Assembly: GCA_958431225.1 (NCBI GenBank)
Contig: OY288107.1
Coordinates: 1,081,501 to 1,145,500 of the forward strand
DNA length: 64,000 nt
DNA from: an uncultured Alphaproteobacteria bacterium
Lineage (GTDB): Bacteria > Pseudomonadota > Alphaproteobacteria > Puniceispirillales > UBA1172
Reading direction: 5' to 3'
Below, one piece after another: positions 9,130 through 18,279 of the stretch (the stretch's first letter is position 1; every line of letters begins with the position of its first letter). The position numbers and the translations under genes were made by a program. Below the pieces are notes generated by a model. The model saw only the letters and a list, made by a program, of their open reading frames with translations, ran no database searches and was not told the origin of the DNA.

Positions 9130-9876
9130 ATGGATAAAATGCGCAATAATGCCGAATCAGTGGTTTTGGGGCTTGGCGATGCGCTGGTTTTTGCGTATAA
9201 AATGCCTATGGATAGTGAGAAACAACACGCGATAAGGCAGGCGGTTCTGCGCGCCATGTTGGTGCATGTGCCTTTTGATGGCTGGGGGGCGGCGGCAATG
9301 TCTGCGGCGGCGGCGGATTTAGGCATGGCGGAAGATGCGGTTTTGGTGCTGTTCCCGCAAGGGGCGGCGGATGCCATTGATGGCTTTGTTGCCATGAGCG
9401 ATGATGATATGGCGCGCGATTTTGCCGCCCTCACCCCACCGCCGCAAGGCGTGACGGCGACGATTAAAACGCTGGTGATGCTCAAATTGGCGGGGGCAGA
9501 ACCGCATCGGCAAGCGGTTGCAGAAGCGTTGAAAATTTTGAGCCGTCCGCATCATGCCGGGCTGGGGATGCGGGTGCTTTATCGCACGGTGGATCGTATG
9601 TGGCGGCTCGCCGGGGACCGGTCGGTGGATTGGAATTTTTATTCTAAACGCGCGATTTTAGCGGGGGTTTATAGCGCCACGCTGGCGTATTGGGTGGCGC
9701 GTCCCGGTGCTAGCCATGAAGATATAGAACGATTTTTGACGCATCGTTTGCGTGAGGCGATGTTCGTGCCGAAAATGACCGCCCCGGCAAGGAAAGCCGC
9801 TGGGAAAGCCGTGGGGGGCGGGATGCGTATGGCGGGGCGGATTTTTGGGCGGCCGCCTTGGACGCGCTCCTCATAA
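9130..9876 (+). CDS. COQ9 family protein (ubiquinone biosynthesis accessory)
   Basis: A 248-residue COQ9-like protein with a TetR-like fold, known as a lipid-binding partner of the COQ7 hydroxylase in ubiquinone synthesis. Diagnostic stretches are [22 protein letters not shown], interrupted here for length (about residues 45-67), and the C-terminal block [17 protein letters not shown] followed by [14 protein letters not shown]. The ATG at 9130 is the tentative start; internal methionines at 9139 and 9202 are also possible and no strong ribosome site decides between them. It is divergent from rpsU and lies near a UbiB-like gene, which fits a role in quinone metabolism. Confidence 0.85.
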   Translation: MDKMRNNAESVVLGLGDALVFAYKMPMDSEKQHAIRQAVLRAMLVHVPFDGWGAAAMSAAAADLGMAEDAVLVLFPQGAADAIDGFVAMSDDDMARDFAALTPPPQGVTATIKTLVMLKLAGAEPHRQAVAEALKILSRPHHAGLGMRVLYRTVDRMWRLAGDRSVDWNFYSKRAILAGVYSATLAYWVARPGASHEDIERFLTHRLREAMFVPKMTAPARKAAGKAVGGGMRMAGRIFGRPPWTRSS

Positions 9877-9919
9877 AGCCTCCCCCCCTGAATGAATGAA
9901 ATGTTAAGGAAATGTTTTC

Positions 9920-10867
9920 GTGCCTATTAAGATTCCATCCGACCTTCCGGCGCGCGCAGTGCTGGAAAAAGAAAATGTAGATTTGATTTTAAGCGACCGT
10001 GCGCAAGCCCAAGATATTCGCCCGATTCGCTTGCTGTTCTTGAATCTGATGCCCACCAAGAAAGCCACCGAAATTCAATTCGCACGGCTTTTAGGCAATA
10101 GCCCTTTGCAGATTGAACTGACCTTGATGCGCACCGCTAGCTATGCCCCGCGCAATACCGAATCGGGATATTTGAGGCGGTTTTATCGCTGTCTTGATGA
10201 TGTGCGCGATGAATATTTTGATGGGCTGATTATTACCGGTGCGCCGGTGGAGAAAATGGCGTTTGATGCGGTGGATTACTGGGCGGAGTTGGTGGAGATC
10301 ATGGATTGGTCGCGCCAACATTGTTTTCGGCGCATGGGAATCTGTTGGGGCGGACAAGCGTTATTGTATCATTTTCATGGGGTGGAAAAACATATCATGG
10401 AGGCAAAACGTTTCGGCATTTATGACCATAAATTGACGGCAAAAGCCTCGCGGTTATTGAATGGTTTTACCGATTCCTTTCCCATGCCGGTGTCGCGTTA
10501 TACCGAAAATCGCTTGGAGGATATCGCGCGTGTGCCGCGCCTGGAAGTGCTGGTGTCTAGCGATGAGACCGGGGCGGGGATTGTGCGTGATACGCCTTCG
10601 GGGGATCTTTATGTGTTGAACCATTTGGAATATGATGCCGAAACTTTGGGCGCGGAATATCGGCGCGATTTAGAATTGGGGAAAGCCACCGCCTTGCCCG
10701 TGCATTATTTTCCTGATGATGACCCGCAAGGCGTGCCGGTTAATTATTGGCGCCCGTTTGCTTTTTTGTTTATTACCAATTGGATTCATGACCTTTATCA
10801 AGCGACGCCGTATCAGTTGGCTACGTTAGCGACGGGGGCGACGGGGGCGGAAAATCAATCGCCTTAA
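9920..10867 (+). CDS. metA: Homoserine O-acyltransferase, predicted acetyl-CoA type
   Basis: A 315-residue MetA-family enzyme that activates homoserine in methionine synthesis. Catalytic residues fall at the family's standard numbers: C142 in GICWGGQA, H235 and E237 in LNHLEYD. Residue 111, in TGAPVEK, is glutamate; in this family Glu111 is associated with acetyl-CoA use (Bacillus cereus) and Gly111 with succinyl-CoA use (Escherichia coli). O-acetylhomoserine is therefore the predicted product despite the gene name's link to succinylation. The start is GTG at 9920, with AAGGAA about 8 bases before it. The gene converges on purK, and their stops overlap by 4 bases. Confidence 0.93.
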   Translation: MPIKIPSDLPARAVLEKENVDLILSDRAQAQDIRPIRLLFLNLMPTKKATEIQFARLLGNSPLQIELTLMRTASYAPRNTESGYLRRFYRCLDDVRDEYFDGLIITGAPVEKMAFDAVDYWAELVEIMDWSRQHCFRRMGICWGGQALLYHFHGVEKHIMEAKRFGIYDHKLTAKASRLLNGFTDSFPMPVSRYTENRLEDIARVPRLEVLVSSDETGAGIVRDTPSGDLYVLNHLEYDAETLGAEYRRDLELGKATALPVHYFPDDDPQGVPVNYWRPFAFLFITNWIHDLYQATPYQLATLATGATGAENQSP

Positions 10868-11955
10868 TTTTTGAGGCGTTGATTGAGATGCGCCATTTTG
10901 CGCCCCGTGCGTGCTTCGGCTTTGCCATAGCGGTGGATATAGGTGCCGGTTTCGCTTAGGGCTTCATTGAGGCGTGCTAGATCTTCGCCCAAAATGTTGG
11001 TCATGCGCCAGTGTCCTATGGCTTCGGTGCTTCCCAAGGGGAGTCCGGCGGCGATGCGAATCAGCTGGCTGAATTGGCTGGTTTCGGCGCCTTCAATCGT
11101 CCAATGGAATGAATTATGCGGGCGCGGGGCGATTTCGTTAAAGAGTAATTGACCATCGCTGGCGACAAACATTTCTACTGCCAATACGCCCCTGAGATCA
11201 AGATTTTCGGCGAGGGCACCGGCGGCTTCGCTGCCGATTTTTTTTAATTTAGGCGTGATGATGGCCTCCGGGGCGGGGGCTTCGGTGCTGTGGAGGATGC
11301 CGCCGCGGTGCTGGTTGAGGCTGGGTGCCCACGTGGCTAACGTGCCGTCATGCGCGCGGGCGACGAGGAAACTGACCTCGGCGGTGAAATTGATAAATTC
11401 TTCTAAAATTAAATCATCGCTTTGGAGGCTGGCAAAAGCGGTAGCGGCGTCGCTTCCTGCATCTAGGCGCAGCTGCCCTTTGCCGTCATAGCCCAAGCGA
11501 CAGGTTTTCAAAATACCGCCGCCGAATTCTGCCAATGCTTCCGCAAGGCTAGTCGCATCATTGACGGCGACATAGCGGGGGGTTGGGATGCCTAAGGCGC
11601 GGGCTTTGTCCTTTTCGTTTAGGCGGTGTTGCGCGCATTGCAACGCCGCACTGCCCGGGCAGACCGGGCGGTGTTGGGCTAGGAAATCCATCGCTTCTAC
11701 GGGGACATTTTCAAACTCACAAATGATGCTATCCACGGCTTGGGCAAATGTTTTCAGTGCTTCGGTGTCGGTGTAATCGGCGCGGGTGGCGGCGTTGGCT
11801 ATGTCGGTTGCCGGGGCATCGCCCTTGGGGGCGAAAATATGGGCGCGGTAGCCGAGGGCGGCGGCGGCGAGGGCGCTCATGCGTCCCAATTGTCCGCCGC
11901 CAATGATGCCGATAACCGCATTTTCAGCGAGGGGTTTCATCATACTATTAGCCAT
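10864..11955 (-). CDS. purK: 5-(carboxyamino)imidazole ribonucleotide synthase
   Basis: A 363-residue ATP-grasp enzyme that carboxylates AIR to N5-CAIR using ATP and bicarbonate in purine synthesis. It has the N-terminal IGIIGGGQLGRM, the CEFENVP motif, the ATP-grasp loop KTCRLGYDGKGQ (about residue 150) and the C-terminal NEIAPRPHNSFHWTIEG. The start is taken as ATG at 11955; M5/M6 (11940) is an alternative. It follows purE by a single base, so the two are co-transcribed and probably translationally coupled; their products act in consecutive steps. Confidence 0.95.
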   Translation of the reverse strand: MANSMMKPLAENAVIGIIGGGQLGRMSALAAAALGYRAHIFAPKGDAPATDIANAATRADYTDTEALKTFAQAVDSIICEFENVPVEAMDFLAQHRPVCPGSAALQCAQHRLNEKDKARALGIPTPRYVAVNDATSLAEALAEFGGGILKTCRLGYDGKGQLRLDAGSDAATAFASLQSDDLILEEFINFTAEVSFLVARAHDGTLATWAPSLNQHRGGILHSTEAPAPEAIITPKLKKIGSEAAGALAENLDLRGVLAVEMFVASDGQLLFNEIAPRPHNSFHWTIEGAETSQFSQLIRIAAGLPLGSTEAIGHWRMTNILGEDLARLNEALSETGTYIHRYGKAEARTGRKMAHLNQRLKN

Positions 11956-11956
11956 A

Positions 11957-12451
11957 CTATTTCTGGGGTTCGGTGGCGATGCTGGCGGTGATATTGGCGC
12001 GCCATGCGTTTAATTTTTCGGCGAGTTCGGCATCGCTGAGTGCGAGGATGGCGACCGCCAATAGGCTGGCATTTTGTGCGCCGCCCTCGCCAATGGCGAG
12101 GGTGCCGACGGGGATGCCTTTGGGCATCTGCACGATGGATAATAGCGAATCCATGCCTTTGAGGGCTTGGGTTTCTATCGGCACACCTAGCACCGGCAAA
12201 ATGGTATTGGCGGCGAGCATCCCCGGCAGATGCGCCGCCCCGCCTGCCCCGGCGATGATGATTTTGATGCCGCGCGCGCGCGCTGTGCTGGCATAATCTT
12301 TCAGTCTGTCGGGGGTGCGGTGGGCGGAGATGATGCGTGTCTCATAACCGATGCCGAATTCATCAAGTATCGCGGCGGCATTCTGCATACATGGCCAATC
12401 CGACTGGCTCCCCATGCAAATCCCGACAACTGGCACTAGCGGCGGTGTCAT
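11957..12451 (-). CDS. purE: N5-CAIR mutase
   Basis: A 164-residue class I PurE that rearranges N5-CAIR, made by PurK, to CAIR. Motifs: MGSQSDW near the N-terminus, the active-site SAHRTPDRL, and the glycine-rich [11 protein letters not shown] loop; [25 protein letters not shown], split for length here, lies near residue 90. AAAGGAT lies upstream of the ATG at 12451. It is first of a purE-purK pair, 37 bases after the TrcR-like gene on the same strand. Confidence 0.95.
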   Translation of the reverse strand: MTPPLVPVVGICMGSQSDWPCMQNAAAILDEFGIGYETRIISAHRTPDRLKDYASTARARGIKIIIAGAGGAAHLPGMLAANTILPVLGVPIETQALKGMDSLLSIVQMPKGIPVGTLAIGEGGAQNASLLAVAILALSDAELAEKLNAWRANITASIATEPQK

Positions 12452-12488
12452 AAACCCAATCCTTTCCTAAACAATACTGGGTGGCAAT

Positions 12489-13055
12489 TTAGGGCAACTC
12501 GGCAATGCCTGCCACTTGCTCGGCGGGGGCTTTGACCTCATCGCCCATTTTTTCAATCGCCGCATCTAGTGCCTCTTGGGTGCAAAGCCCCAACTTGGCC
12601 GGATGTTTGGCGGTGATGTTGATGATGTTCCAATGCGTGCGCTCGCGGATTTTGGTGATGGTGTCGCGGGTGGTGCCGATGAGTTTGATGATGGCGCTGT
12701 CTTTCATATTCGGATGGTGCTTGATGAGCCAAGCGATGCCGTTGGGTTTATCGCCGCGCTTTGCCAAAGGCACATAGGTCGGACCTTTGGTGCGGTTGGT
12801 GGGTTCGGGCAGGTCGGTGGTGGCGCGTTCTAGCCGTGCCTCGCTGTCTTTTTCACACCGTAGAATTTCCTCTTGGGTCAGCTGTTTATTGATGATGGGG
12901 TCGTAGCCGCGAATCCCCGCATCGACATCGCCATCGGCTAGCGCCTGCACTTCTAAATCGTGCAAGGCGCAGAAATCGGCAATCTGCGCGAAAGTCAGTT
13001 TCGTGTTGTCAATCAGCCACACTGCCGTGGCTTTGGGCATAAGTAAATCGGTCAT
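12489..13055 (-). CDS. DUF1013 / TrcR-like cell-cycle transcriptional regulator
   Basis: A 188-residue DUF1013 protein, a family largely confined to Alphaproteobacteria; the Caulobacter member is known as TrcR, a cell-cycle regulator. Recognisable segments are LLMPKATAVWLIDNTKLTF, QIADFCALHDLEVQALADG and KPNGIAWLIKHHPNMKDSAI, followed by KLIGTTRDTITKIRERTHWN, which looks like a helix-turn-helix recognition region. It lies between ygfZ and purE on the same strand. The family call is secure, but DNA targets are unknown. Confidence 0.85.
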   Translation of the reverse strand: MTDLLMPKATAVWLIDNTKLTFAQIADFCALHDLEVQALADGDVDAGIRGYDPIINKQLTQEEILRCEKDSEARLERATTDLPEPTNRTKGPTYVPLAKRGDKPNGIAWLIKHHPNMKDSAIIKLIGTTRDTITKIRERTHWNIINITAKHPAKLGLCTQEALDAAIEKMGDEVKAPAEQVAGIAELP

Positions 13056-13076
13056 GGTGCCTCCAGAACTGCTCTT

Positions 13077-13892
13077 TTACGCCGAAGCCGTTTTGAAATC
13101 AAGTGTTTCTGCGCCGGCGTAAATTGGGATGCTATCGTCAAGTGCATCATTAAGTGCATCTGGGCGCATTCGTGCTAGTCCGCGCCATGTTGTGCCATCA
13201 CGCACTAAGCCCAAAACTTCGCCGATGGGTTTTTGGTTTTTGGTGATGGCGCACGGCACGGCAAAATTTTTGGATGCGGTGAAAGGCAGATAGCGGTATT
13301 TTAATTTGCCCCGATAATGCGTGCGCGCGGTGACTTCCTGCCCGATGAAACAGCCTTTATCAAGGGCAACCCCGCCTTGTTCGTCCAAACGTGCTTCAAG
13401 GGGGAGGGCGCGTTCCGGGGGTAGTTCTGCCGCACCTTCGGCAATGGCGTAGCGGTAGCGGTGGGCGTGATAGGGGGTGATGTCGGCAGCGCTATTTGGT
13501 GGCGTGTCGGCGTAGCTGCGCCAGAGATTTGCCGTGGGTGCGCGCGAATCTTTGAGCCAAGCGTCTGATTCGGGGGTGCCGATTTGCGCGCTTACCGCCG
13601 CATCATCCGCCACGATTTCTACCTGACGCCGTAAGCGATAGAGGTGCAGTTTTTGCATGAGTGCTGTGCGGCGGTCGCGGTCGCATTCTAGCCGATAGGT
13701 GTCATTTTTTCGGCTCACTAAAAGATCGAACAGCACCCGTCCTTGTGGCGTCAATAATGCCCCGGCGCGCACTTCATCTATCGCTAAGGAGGTGATGTTG
13801 AGCGTCAATAAATCATTGAGAAAATCTTGTGCCTCGGCGCCGCCAATGATGAGGCAAGCACGATGCGGGAGATTGAAAATACTTTGCGTCAT
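13077..13892 (-). CDS. ygfZ: YgfZ/GcvT-like folate-binding protein
   Basis: A 271-residue tetrahydrofolate-binding protein related to the T protein of glycine cleavage; YgfZ (IBA57) aids assembly and repair of certain iron-sulfur enzymes. The diagnostic motif KGCFIGQEVTAR, with the conserved cysteine, lies about two thirds of the way along and is followed by THYRGKLKYRYLPF. The N-terminal RAGALLTPQGRVLFD matches the folate-binding half. The gene is first in the ygfZ–trcR–purE–purK series, with tRNA-Thr just upstream on the same strand. Confidence 0.88.
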   Translation of the reverse strand: MTQSIFNLPHRACLIIGGAEAQDFLNDLLTLNITSLAIDEVRAGALLTPQGRVLFDLLVSRKNDTYRLECDRDRRTALMQKLHLYRLRRQVEIVADDAAVSAQIGTPESDAWLKDSRAPTANLWRSYADTPPNSAADITPYHAHRYRYAIAEGAAELPPERALPLEARLDEQGGVALDKGCFIGQEVTARTHYRGKLKYRYLPFTASKNFAVPCAITKNQKPIGEVLGLVRDGTTWRGLARMRPDALNDALDDSIPIYAGAETLDFKTASA

Positions 13893-13918
13893 GGCTTCAT
13901 CGATTCGCTTTCAGGCAC

Positions 13919-13994
<76 letters not shown>

Positions 13995-14009
13995 ATGGAC
14001 GGCAAAATA

Positions 14010-15074
14010 TCAAGCTGTGCGATTCTTTTCAAGCCACATATCTACTAGTGCCACCGCCGCATCTACGGCGTCGTGTTGGCGTCGCATGCTGGCACCGATA
14101 TTCTGCACCAATTTATCCACGCGCTCAATATTTTTGGCACCTGCCGCCAAGGCGCGCGCCGCCGATGAGGGGCTGCCCAAAGATTGCGCGGCGTTGGCGT
14201 ATTTTTCAAACGGCACGAAATCCGCAGAATCGCCGCCCATGGCGATACATAACTCCACCACCCATTGATAGACGCTTTGGCTGGCGGCGAGGTCGCTATG
14301 CACCGCCTCCTGAATCGGGCGCATGGCTTCGGCTTGCACACAGCGATAATTGCCCGCGAGCAACATCGCCCATTTTGCTAGTGGCACGAATACCGAATCA
14401 TGTATTTTCAGTTTTACCGGCAGGGCAATTTCTGCGCCGTCTTCGGTGGTGAAACGCGCCGCTTCAATATCGTCTTGTAAAGTTTTTAGCATGGCGGTGT
14501 GCGCGTCATCCGTAAAGCGTGCGGCTTTGAAATTGGTCGGCAGACGTACTTGTAGCACATTGACATTTTCTTCCGGGGGGCGGAAGGCTTGGGGGTCGGG
14601 GCTACATAGCGTCATCAGATTGGGGTCAAGTGTGTCCCAAATTTCTGGGGCTAGATAACACGCCCGCAACGCCTCGGTGTTGAGGTCGGGGATGCGTTTC
14701 AAATAGGTCAGCGGCGGCATATTCATGATGGACATACACGGGATTTTCGCATCCGCCACTTTTGCCAATAGCGCGCCGATTTCTGGGGCGGAACTATATT
14801 GGGGTTCCTGCATGGCTAGCACCACTAGATCATAGTCGGCGGGATTGGCATCGGCTACACCGCATGCGGTTAGTTTGCCCTTTAATTGTTTTGAGTTGAT
14901 TTCTGTTAGCCCCTCACGTCCTTTGACCGGGGTGCGGATGATGGCGCCGTCTTTGTTGAAGGCTTCTACCTCATTGGGCAGACAGATCATCGTGGCGTCG
15001 TGTCCGGCTAGTGCCAATTTGGTGGCGAGGAGTGAGCCATAAGAAGCCCCAAAAATTAAAATACTATATGACAT
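14010..15074 (-). CDS. Ketopantoate-reductase-like NAD(P)-binding protein
   Basis: A 354-residue protein whose N-terminus SILIFGASYGSLLATKLALAG is a Rossmann GxxxGxxxA dinucleotide fold like that of 2-dehydropantoate 2-reductase or opine dehydrogenases; the rest is largely helical. Only the N-terminal domain is recognisable, and the usual PanE catalytic K-N-D pattern could not be located with confidence, so it should not be called panE. It is the last gene of the reverse-strand ABC-transporter operon, after a hydantoin/Asp-Glu racemase-like gene. That suggests action on a chiral amino or hydroxy acid brought in by the transporter, which is inference. Confidence 0.6.
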   Translation of the reverse strand: MSYSILIFGASYGSLLATKLALAGHDATMICLPNEVEAFNKDGAIIRTPVKGREGLTEINSKQLKGKLTACGVADANPADYDLVVLAMQEPQYSSAPEIGALLAKVADAKIPCMSIMNMPPLTYLKRIPDLNTEALRACYLAPEIWDTLDPNLMTLCSPDPQAFRPPEENVNVLQVRLPTNFKAARFTDDAHTAMLKTLQDDIEAARFTTEDGAEIALPVKLKIHDSVFVPLAKWAMLLAGNYRCVQAEAMRPIQEAVHSDLAASQSVYQWVVELCIAMGGDSADFVPFEKYANAAQSLGSPSSAARALAAGAKNIERVDKLVQNIGASMRRQHDAVDAAVALVDMWLEKNRTA

Positions 15075-15094
15075 GGTGTCGTTCCTTTCTGGTG

Positions 15095-15778
15095 TTAATC
15101 CACCGAATACGCGCCTTTTTTGGAGGTGGTGAGCCCACAGCCCACCATGGCTTCGGCGAGGGTGATGCCTGCCGCCACGCCATCAATGACCGGCAAGCCA
15201 AATTCATCGCTTAATTGCGCCATCAAAGGCGCCATGCCCGCACAGCCTAGCACGATGGCTTCGGCGTGGGTGTCGGTGATGGCGATGCGAATCTCATCGC
15301 GGATGCGGTCAAGCGATGCCGGGTCGTTTTCTTCCAGCTTTAATACCGGAATATCGCTGGCGCGCACGCCTACGCATTTTTGTGCTAGACCATAACGCAT
15401 TAAATTATTTTCTAAACCCGGCACCGAACGGCTCAAGGTGGTGACGACCGCGAATTTATTCGCCACCATACTCGCCGCATGGAACGCCGCCTCGCCGATA
15501 CCCAAAACTGGGGCGGTGGTGGTGCAACGCACGGCGTCTAATCCGGTGTCGTCAAAACAGGCGATGACGATGGCGTCTATATTTTTGTGCGCTTTGACTT
15601 CTTCAAGCAAGCCCGGCACGCAATTTGCCGCATCCAAATAGCCTTGGATGCTCGGCGGTCCGTGTTGTGAGGTCGCACCGATAATCTTGGTGTCGGCGTG
15701 GGCGACATTTTGCGCGGCGGCAAGTGCCTTTTCGGTCATGGAGGCGGTGGTGTTGGGATTGACGAGGAGGATGTTCAT
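15095..15778 (-). CDS. Aspartate/glutamate/hydantoin racemase family protein
   Basis: A 227-residue cofactor-independent racemase. It starts with the family hallmark MNILLVNPNTT, and its two catalytic cysteines are visible: C74 in IVIACFDDTGL and C179 in IVLGCAGM, spaced as in characterised hydantoin racemases. Such enzymes invert 5-substituted hydantoins or amino acids. The start overlaps the livF-like gene by 4 bases, and 20 bases separate the stop from the ketopantoate-reductase-like gene. The operon therefore links uptake with racemisation of an amino acid or hydantoin derivative; no hydantoinase or carbamoylase is present in the window, so maleate-isomerase or Asp/Glu racemase roles stay open. 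Confidence 0.8.
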   Translation of the reverse strand: MNILLVNPNTTASMTEKALAAAQNVAHADTKIIGATSQHGPPSIQGYLDAANCVPGLLEEVKAHKNIDAIVIACFDDTGLDAVRCTTTAPVLGIGEAAFHAASMVANKFAVVTTLSRSVPGLENNLMRYGLAQKCVGVRASDIPVLKLEENDPASLDRIRDEIRIAITDTHAEAIVLGCAGMAPLMAQLSDEFGLPVIDGVAAGITLAEAMVGCGLTTSKKGAYSVD

Positions 15779-16500
15779 GTCGCCCCCCCCACATCGCCCC
15801 CTAAATAGGCGGCTTTGATGCGGTCATCATCTAGGAGGTCTTTGGATTTGCCCTCAATGACGACACTGCCCGTTGCCATGGCATAGGCGCGGTGCGAGAT
15901 GCTCAACGCCATGCGCGAGTTCTGTTCCACCAGCAATACCGACACGCCTTCATTTTGGTTGATGGCAACGATGCTACGGGCGATGTCTTGTACCAATTTT
16001 GGGGCGATGCCTAGACTTGGCTCATCAAGTAATAATAGTTTGGGTTTTGCCATGAGCGCCCGCCCTATCACCATCATCTGTTGTTCGCCCCCGGATAGCG
16101 TGCCTGCCGCTTGGCTGATGCGTTCTTTGAGGCGGGGGAATTGTGTGAATACATGGTCAAGGGAGGCGCTGACCTCGCCTTTATCGGTGCGGGTGAATGC
16201 CCCCATCATTAGATTGTCGCGCACGGACATATAGGGGAAGACGCGCCGTCCTTCGGGCACCATGACAATGCCTTGGCGGACAATGGCGGCGGCATCCATG
16301 CCTTCAAGGTCGGTGCCTTCAAAAATCACCGCCCCGCTTGCGGGTTTGTTGAGTCCGGTGATGACGCGCAGTATAGATGATTTCCCGGCACCATTGGCGC
16401 CAATCAATGCTAGCGTCTCGCCTTTTTCAATGTTGAGCGTCACGCCCTTGAGCGCATGCACATGGTCATAATAAAGATGGACATCGTTGAATTGCAACAT
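15775..16500 (-). CDS. livF: Branched-chain-amino-acid-type ABC transporter ATPase
   Basis: A 241-residue ATPase of the HAAT family. The Walker A motif is GANGAGKSS, the signature LSGGEQQMM, and Walker B LLLLDEPSLGIAPKLV. The short C-terminus is typical of LivF. The start is taken at the ATG at 16500 (MLQFNDVHLYY), 4 bases after the livG stop; the longer frame from 16548 overlaps livG without support. A run of eight G on the coding strand lies near its 3' end. It pairs with LivG to power the LivH-LivM permease. Confidence 0.9.
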   Translation of the reverse strand: MLQFNDVHLYYDHVHALKGVTLNIEKGETLALIGANGAGKSSILRVITGLNKPASGAVIFEGTDLEGMDAAAIVRQGIVMVPEGRRVFPYMSVRDNLMMGAFTRTDKGEVSASLDHVFTQFPRLKERISQAAGTLSGGEQQMMVIGRALMAKPKLLLLDEPSLGIAPKLVQDIARSIVAINQNEGVSVLLVEQNSRMALSISHRAYAMATGSVVIEGKSKDLLDDDRIKAAYLGGDVGGAT

Positions 16501-16504
16501 GGCT

Positions 16505-17287
16505 CTAAACCCCAATCGCATCATCGGCACTGCCGAGATACGCCTCAATCACTGTGGGATTGTTTTGGATTTCTTGGGGCGCGCCTTCGGCGATTTTCTC
16601 GCCGAAATTGAGCACGACAATGCGGTCGGATATGTTCATCACCGCCGCCATATCGTGTTCAACCAATAGCACCGTCACCCCGCGTTTATCGCGCACGGAA
16701 CGCACTAGTGCCACCATCTGCATGGTCTCATCGTGATTCATGCCGGCAAAGGGTTCGTCCAGCAAAAGCACTTTGGGGTCGGTGGCTAGCCCGATGGCGA
16801 TGCCGAGGGCGCGTAGGTGGCCTTGGGGGAGGCTATTAGTTTGTTCGTTGCGGATATCGCCCATGCCCAAAAAACCCAATAATTGGTCGGCATTGTCGCC
16901 GAAATCGGCTTCGTCTTGGCGCGCGACCTTGCTCCCCCAGAAATAGCCCGCAAGCGTGGCGCGGGCGCGGAGATGTTGGGCGACAATGACGCTTTCGCGC
17001 ACGGACATATTTTTGAAAATAGTGGTTTCTTGGAATGTCCGCACCACCCCCATACGCGCGACAATATGCGGTTTTAGGTTGGAGATGCGCTTGCCCTCAA
17101 ATAGCACTTCGCCATTGGTTGTTGGGGTGAAGGAGGCGATCATTTTGAAAAGCGTTGATTTGCCGGCGCCATTGGGTCCGATTACCGACAGAATCTCATT
17201 TTCTTGTACGTCAAAACTGATAGCGTTATTGGCGATTAACCCGCCATATTTTTTGGTGACATTTTTGATTTGTAAAAGCGGGTTCAT
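16505..17287 (-). CDS. livG: Branched-chain-amino-acid-type ABC transporter ATPase
   Basis: A 260-residue ATPase, LivG type, with Walker A GPNGAGKST (about residue 37), the Q-loop region RTFQETTIF, Walker B VLLLDEPFAGMNHDE and the switch histidine in LLVEHDM. The signature is LPQGHLRALGIA instead of LSGGQ; degenerate forms of this kind occur in LivG subfamilies, so it is not taken as loss of function. The C-terminal extension ending VIEAYLGS is typical of LivG. The start overlaps the livM stop by 4 bases. Confidence 0.9.
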   Translation of the reverse strand: MNPLLQIKNVTKKYGGLIANNAISFDVQENEILSVIGPNGAGKSTLFKMIASFTPTTNGEVLFEGKRISNLKPHIVARMGVVRTFQETTIFKNMSVRESVIVAQHLRARATLAGYFWGSKVARQDEADFGDNADQLLGFLGMGDIRNEQTNSLPQGHLRALGIAIGLATDPKVLLLDEPFAGMNHDETMQMVALVRSVRDKRGVTVLLVEHDMAAVMNISDRIVVLNFGEKIAEGAPQEIQNNPTVIEAYLGSADDAIGV

Positions 17288-18261
17288 TTGGCACTCCGTT
17301 TAGGTAAGCGGATGCTCAATAAGCCGTTGGGCAGGAAGCGGATTAGCGCGATTAAGACGACGGAATAGACCAATAGCTGATATTGCTTTAACTGGAACAA
17401 TAAATCCCAGCCGAAATATAGCACCAATGTGCCGAGCAACGGCCCGAATACATAGCCCAAACCGCCTAAAAAACAATAGAGCATGAAATTGACCGAATCG
17501 ATGACTTGGAATGTGGATGGGTAGACCGATTGCGTAATCGCCCCGAACATCGCCCCGCCTAGCCCGCCGAAAAATGATGAGATGGCGAAAACCAATACGC
17601 GGATATAGGCGACATTGACGCCGATGGAACTTGCCAATTCTTCGTTTTGTTGCATGGAACGGCATAAATGCCCCAACCGCGAATGCACTAGCCGATACAG
17701 CACCAAATAGGTGAGCGCCATCAACAGACACGCGGTGTAATAGAATGCCAATTTACTATCGGCTAGTTGGGCGAAATCTGGGAGGATGGTGATGCCGAAT
17801 AGGGATACGGCTTGGGGGAGGGGGATGGAGGTGATGCCGGAGGCACCGTTGGTGATGGGCAGGGCTAGGGTTGCTAGGGTCACCACTTGCGTCAGCACCA
17901 GCGTCACCATGGCAAAATAGACCCCGCGCAAGCGCAAAATCGGCAAGCCAATCAGCACCGAAATCAGCGCCGCGAACAGCCCCGCCGCCGGCAGGGACAG
18001 CCAGAACGATACCCCGCCTTTGACCACCAACACCGCCGAGGTATAGGCGCCGATTAACGCGAACGCCCCTTGCCCGATATTGATGCGCCCGATGTAAAAA
18101 GTGAGCCAGACGCCAGCACTTGCTACCGCCAATAATGCCACCGACGTCAGGGTATAATAAAAATCCGTGCGCCCGCTTACGACAATCAGCCACGGCACGG
18201 CGACAAAGATTGCCAGCACGAAGGCTAAGCCCCCAAAGATTTGGTTTTTTGATAAACGCAT
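17284..18261 (-). CDS. livM: Branched-chain-amino-acid-type ABC transporter permease LivM
   Basis: A 325-residue inner-membrane permease with about eight to ten hydrophobic segments. The motif-bearing stretches YIGRINIGQGAFALIGAYTS (N-terminal third), RLRGVYFAMVTL and GLGGAMFGAITQSVYPSTF are characteristic of LivM. It follows livH by 18 bases, including a run of C on the forward strand, and overlaps livG by 4 bases. With LivH it forms the translocation path for a substrate delivered by the binding protein at 19220-20407. Confidence 0.9.
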   Translation of the reverse strand: MRLSKNQIFGGLAFVLAIFVAVPWLIVVSGRTDFYYTLTSVALLAVASAGVWLTFYIGRINIGQGAFALIGAYTSAVLVVKGGVSFWLSLPAAGLFAALISVLIGLPILRLRGVYFAMVTLVLTQVVTLATLALPITNGASGITSIPLPQAVSLFGITILPDFAQLADSKLAFYYTACLLMALTYLVLYRLVHSRLGHLCRSMQQNEELASSIGVNVAYIRVLVFAISSFFGGLGGAMFGAITQSVYPSTFQVIDSVNFMLYCFLGGLGYVFGPLLGTLVLYFGWDLLFQLKQYQLLVYSVVLIALIRFLPNGLLSIRLPKRSAK

Positions 18262-18279
18262 GATGCTCCTTCCCCCCCC

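Noticed and set aside
16505-17287. LivG as an inactive ATPase because of its LPQGH signature
   Set aside because: Degenerate signatures of this form are known in LivG subfamilies and all other ATPase motifs are intact.
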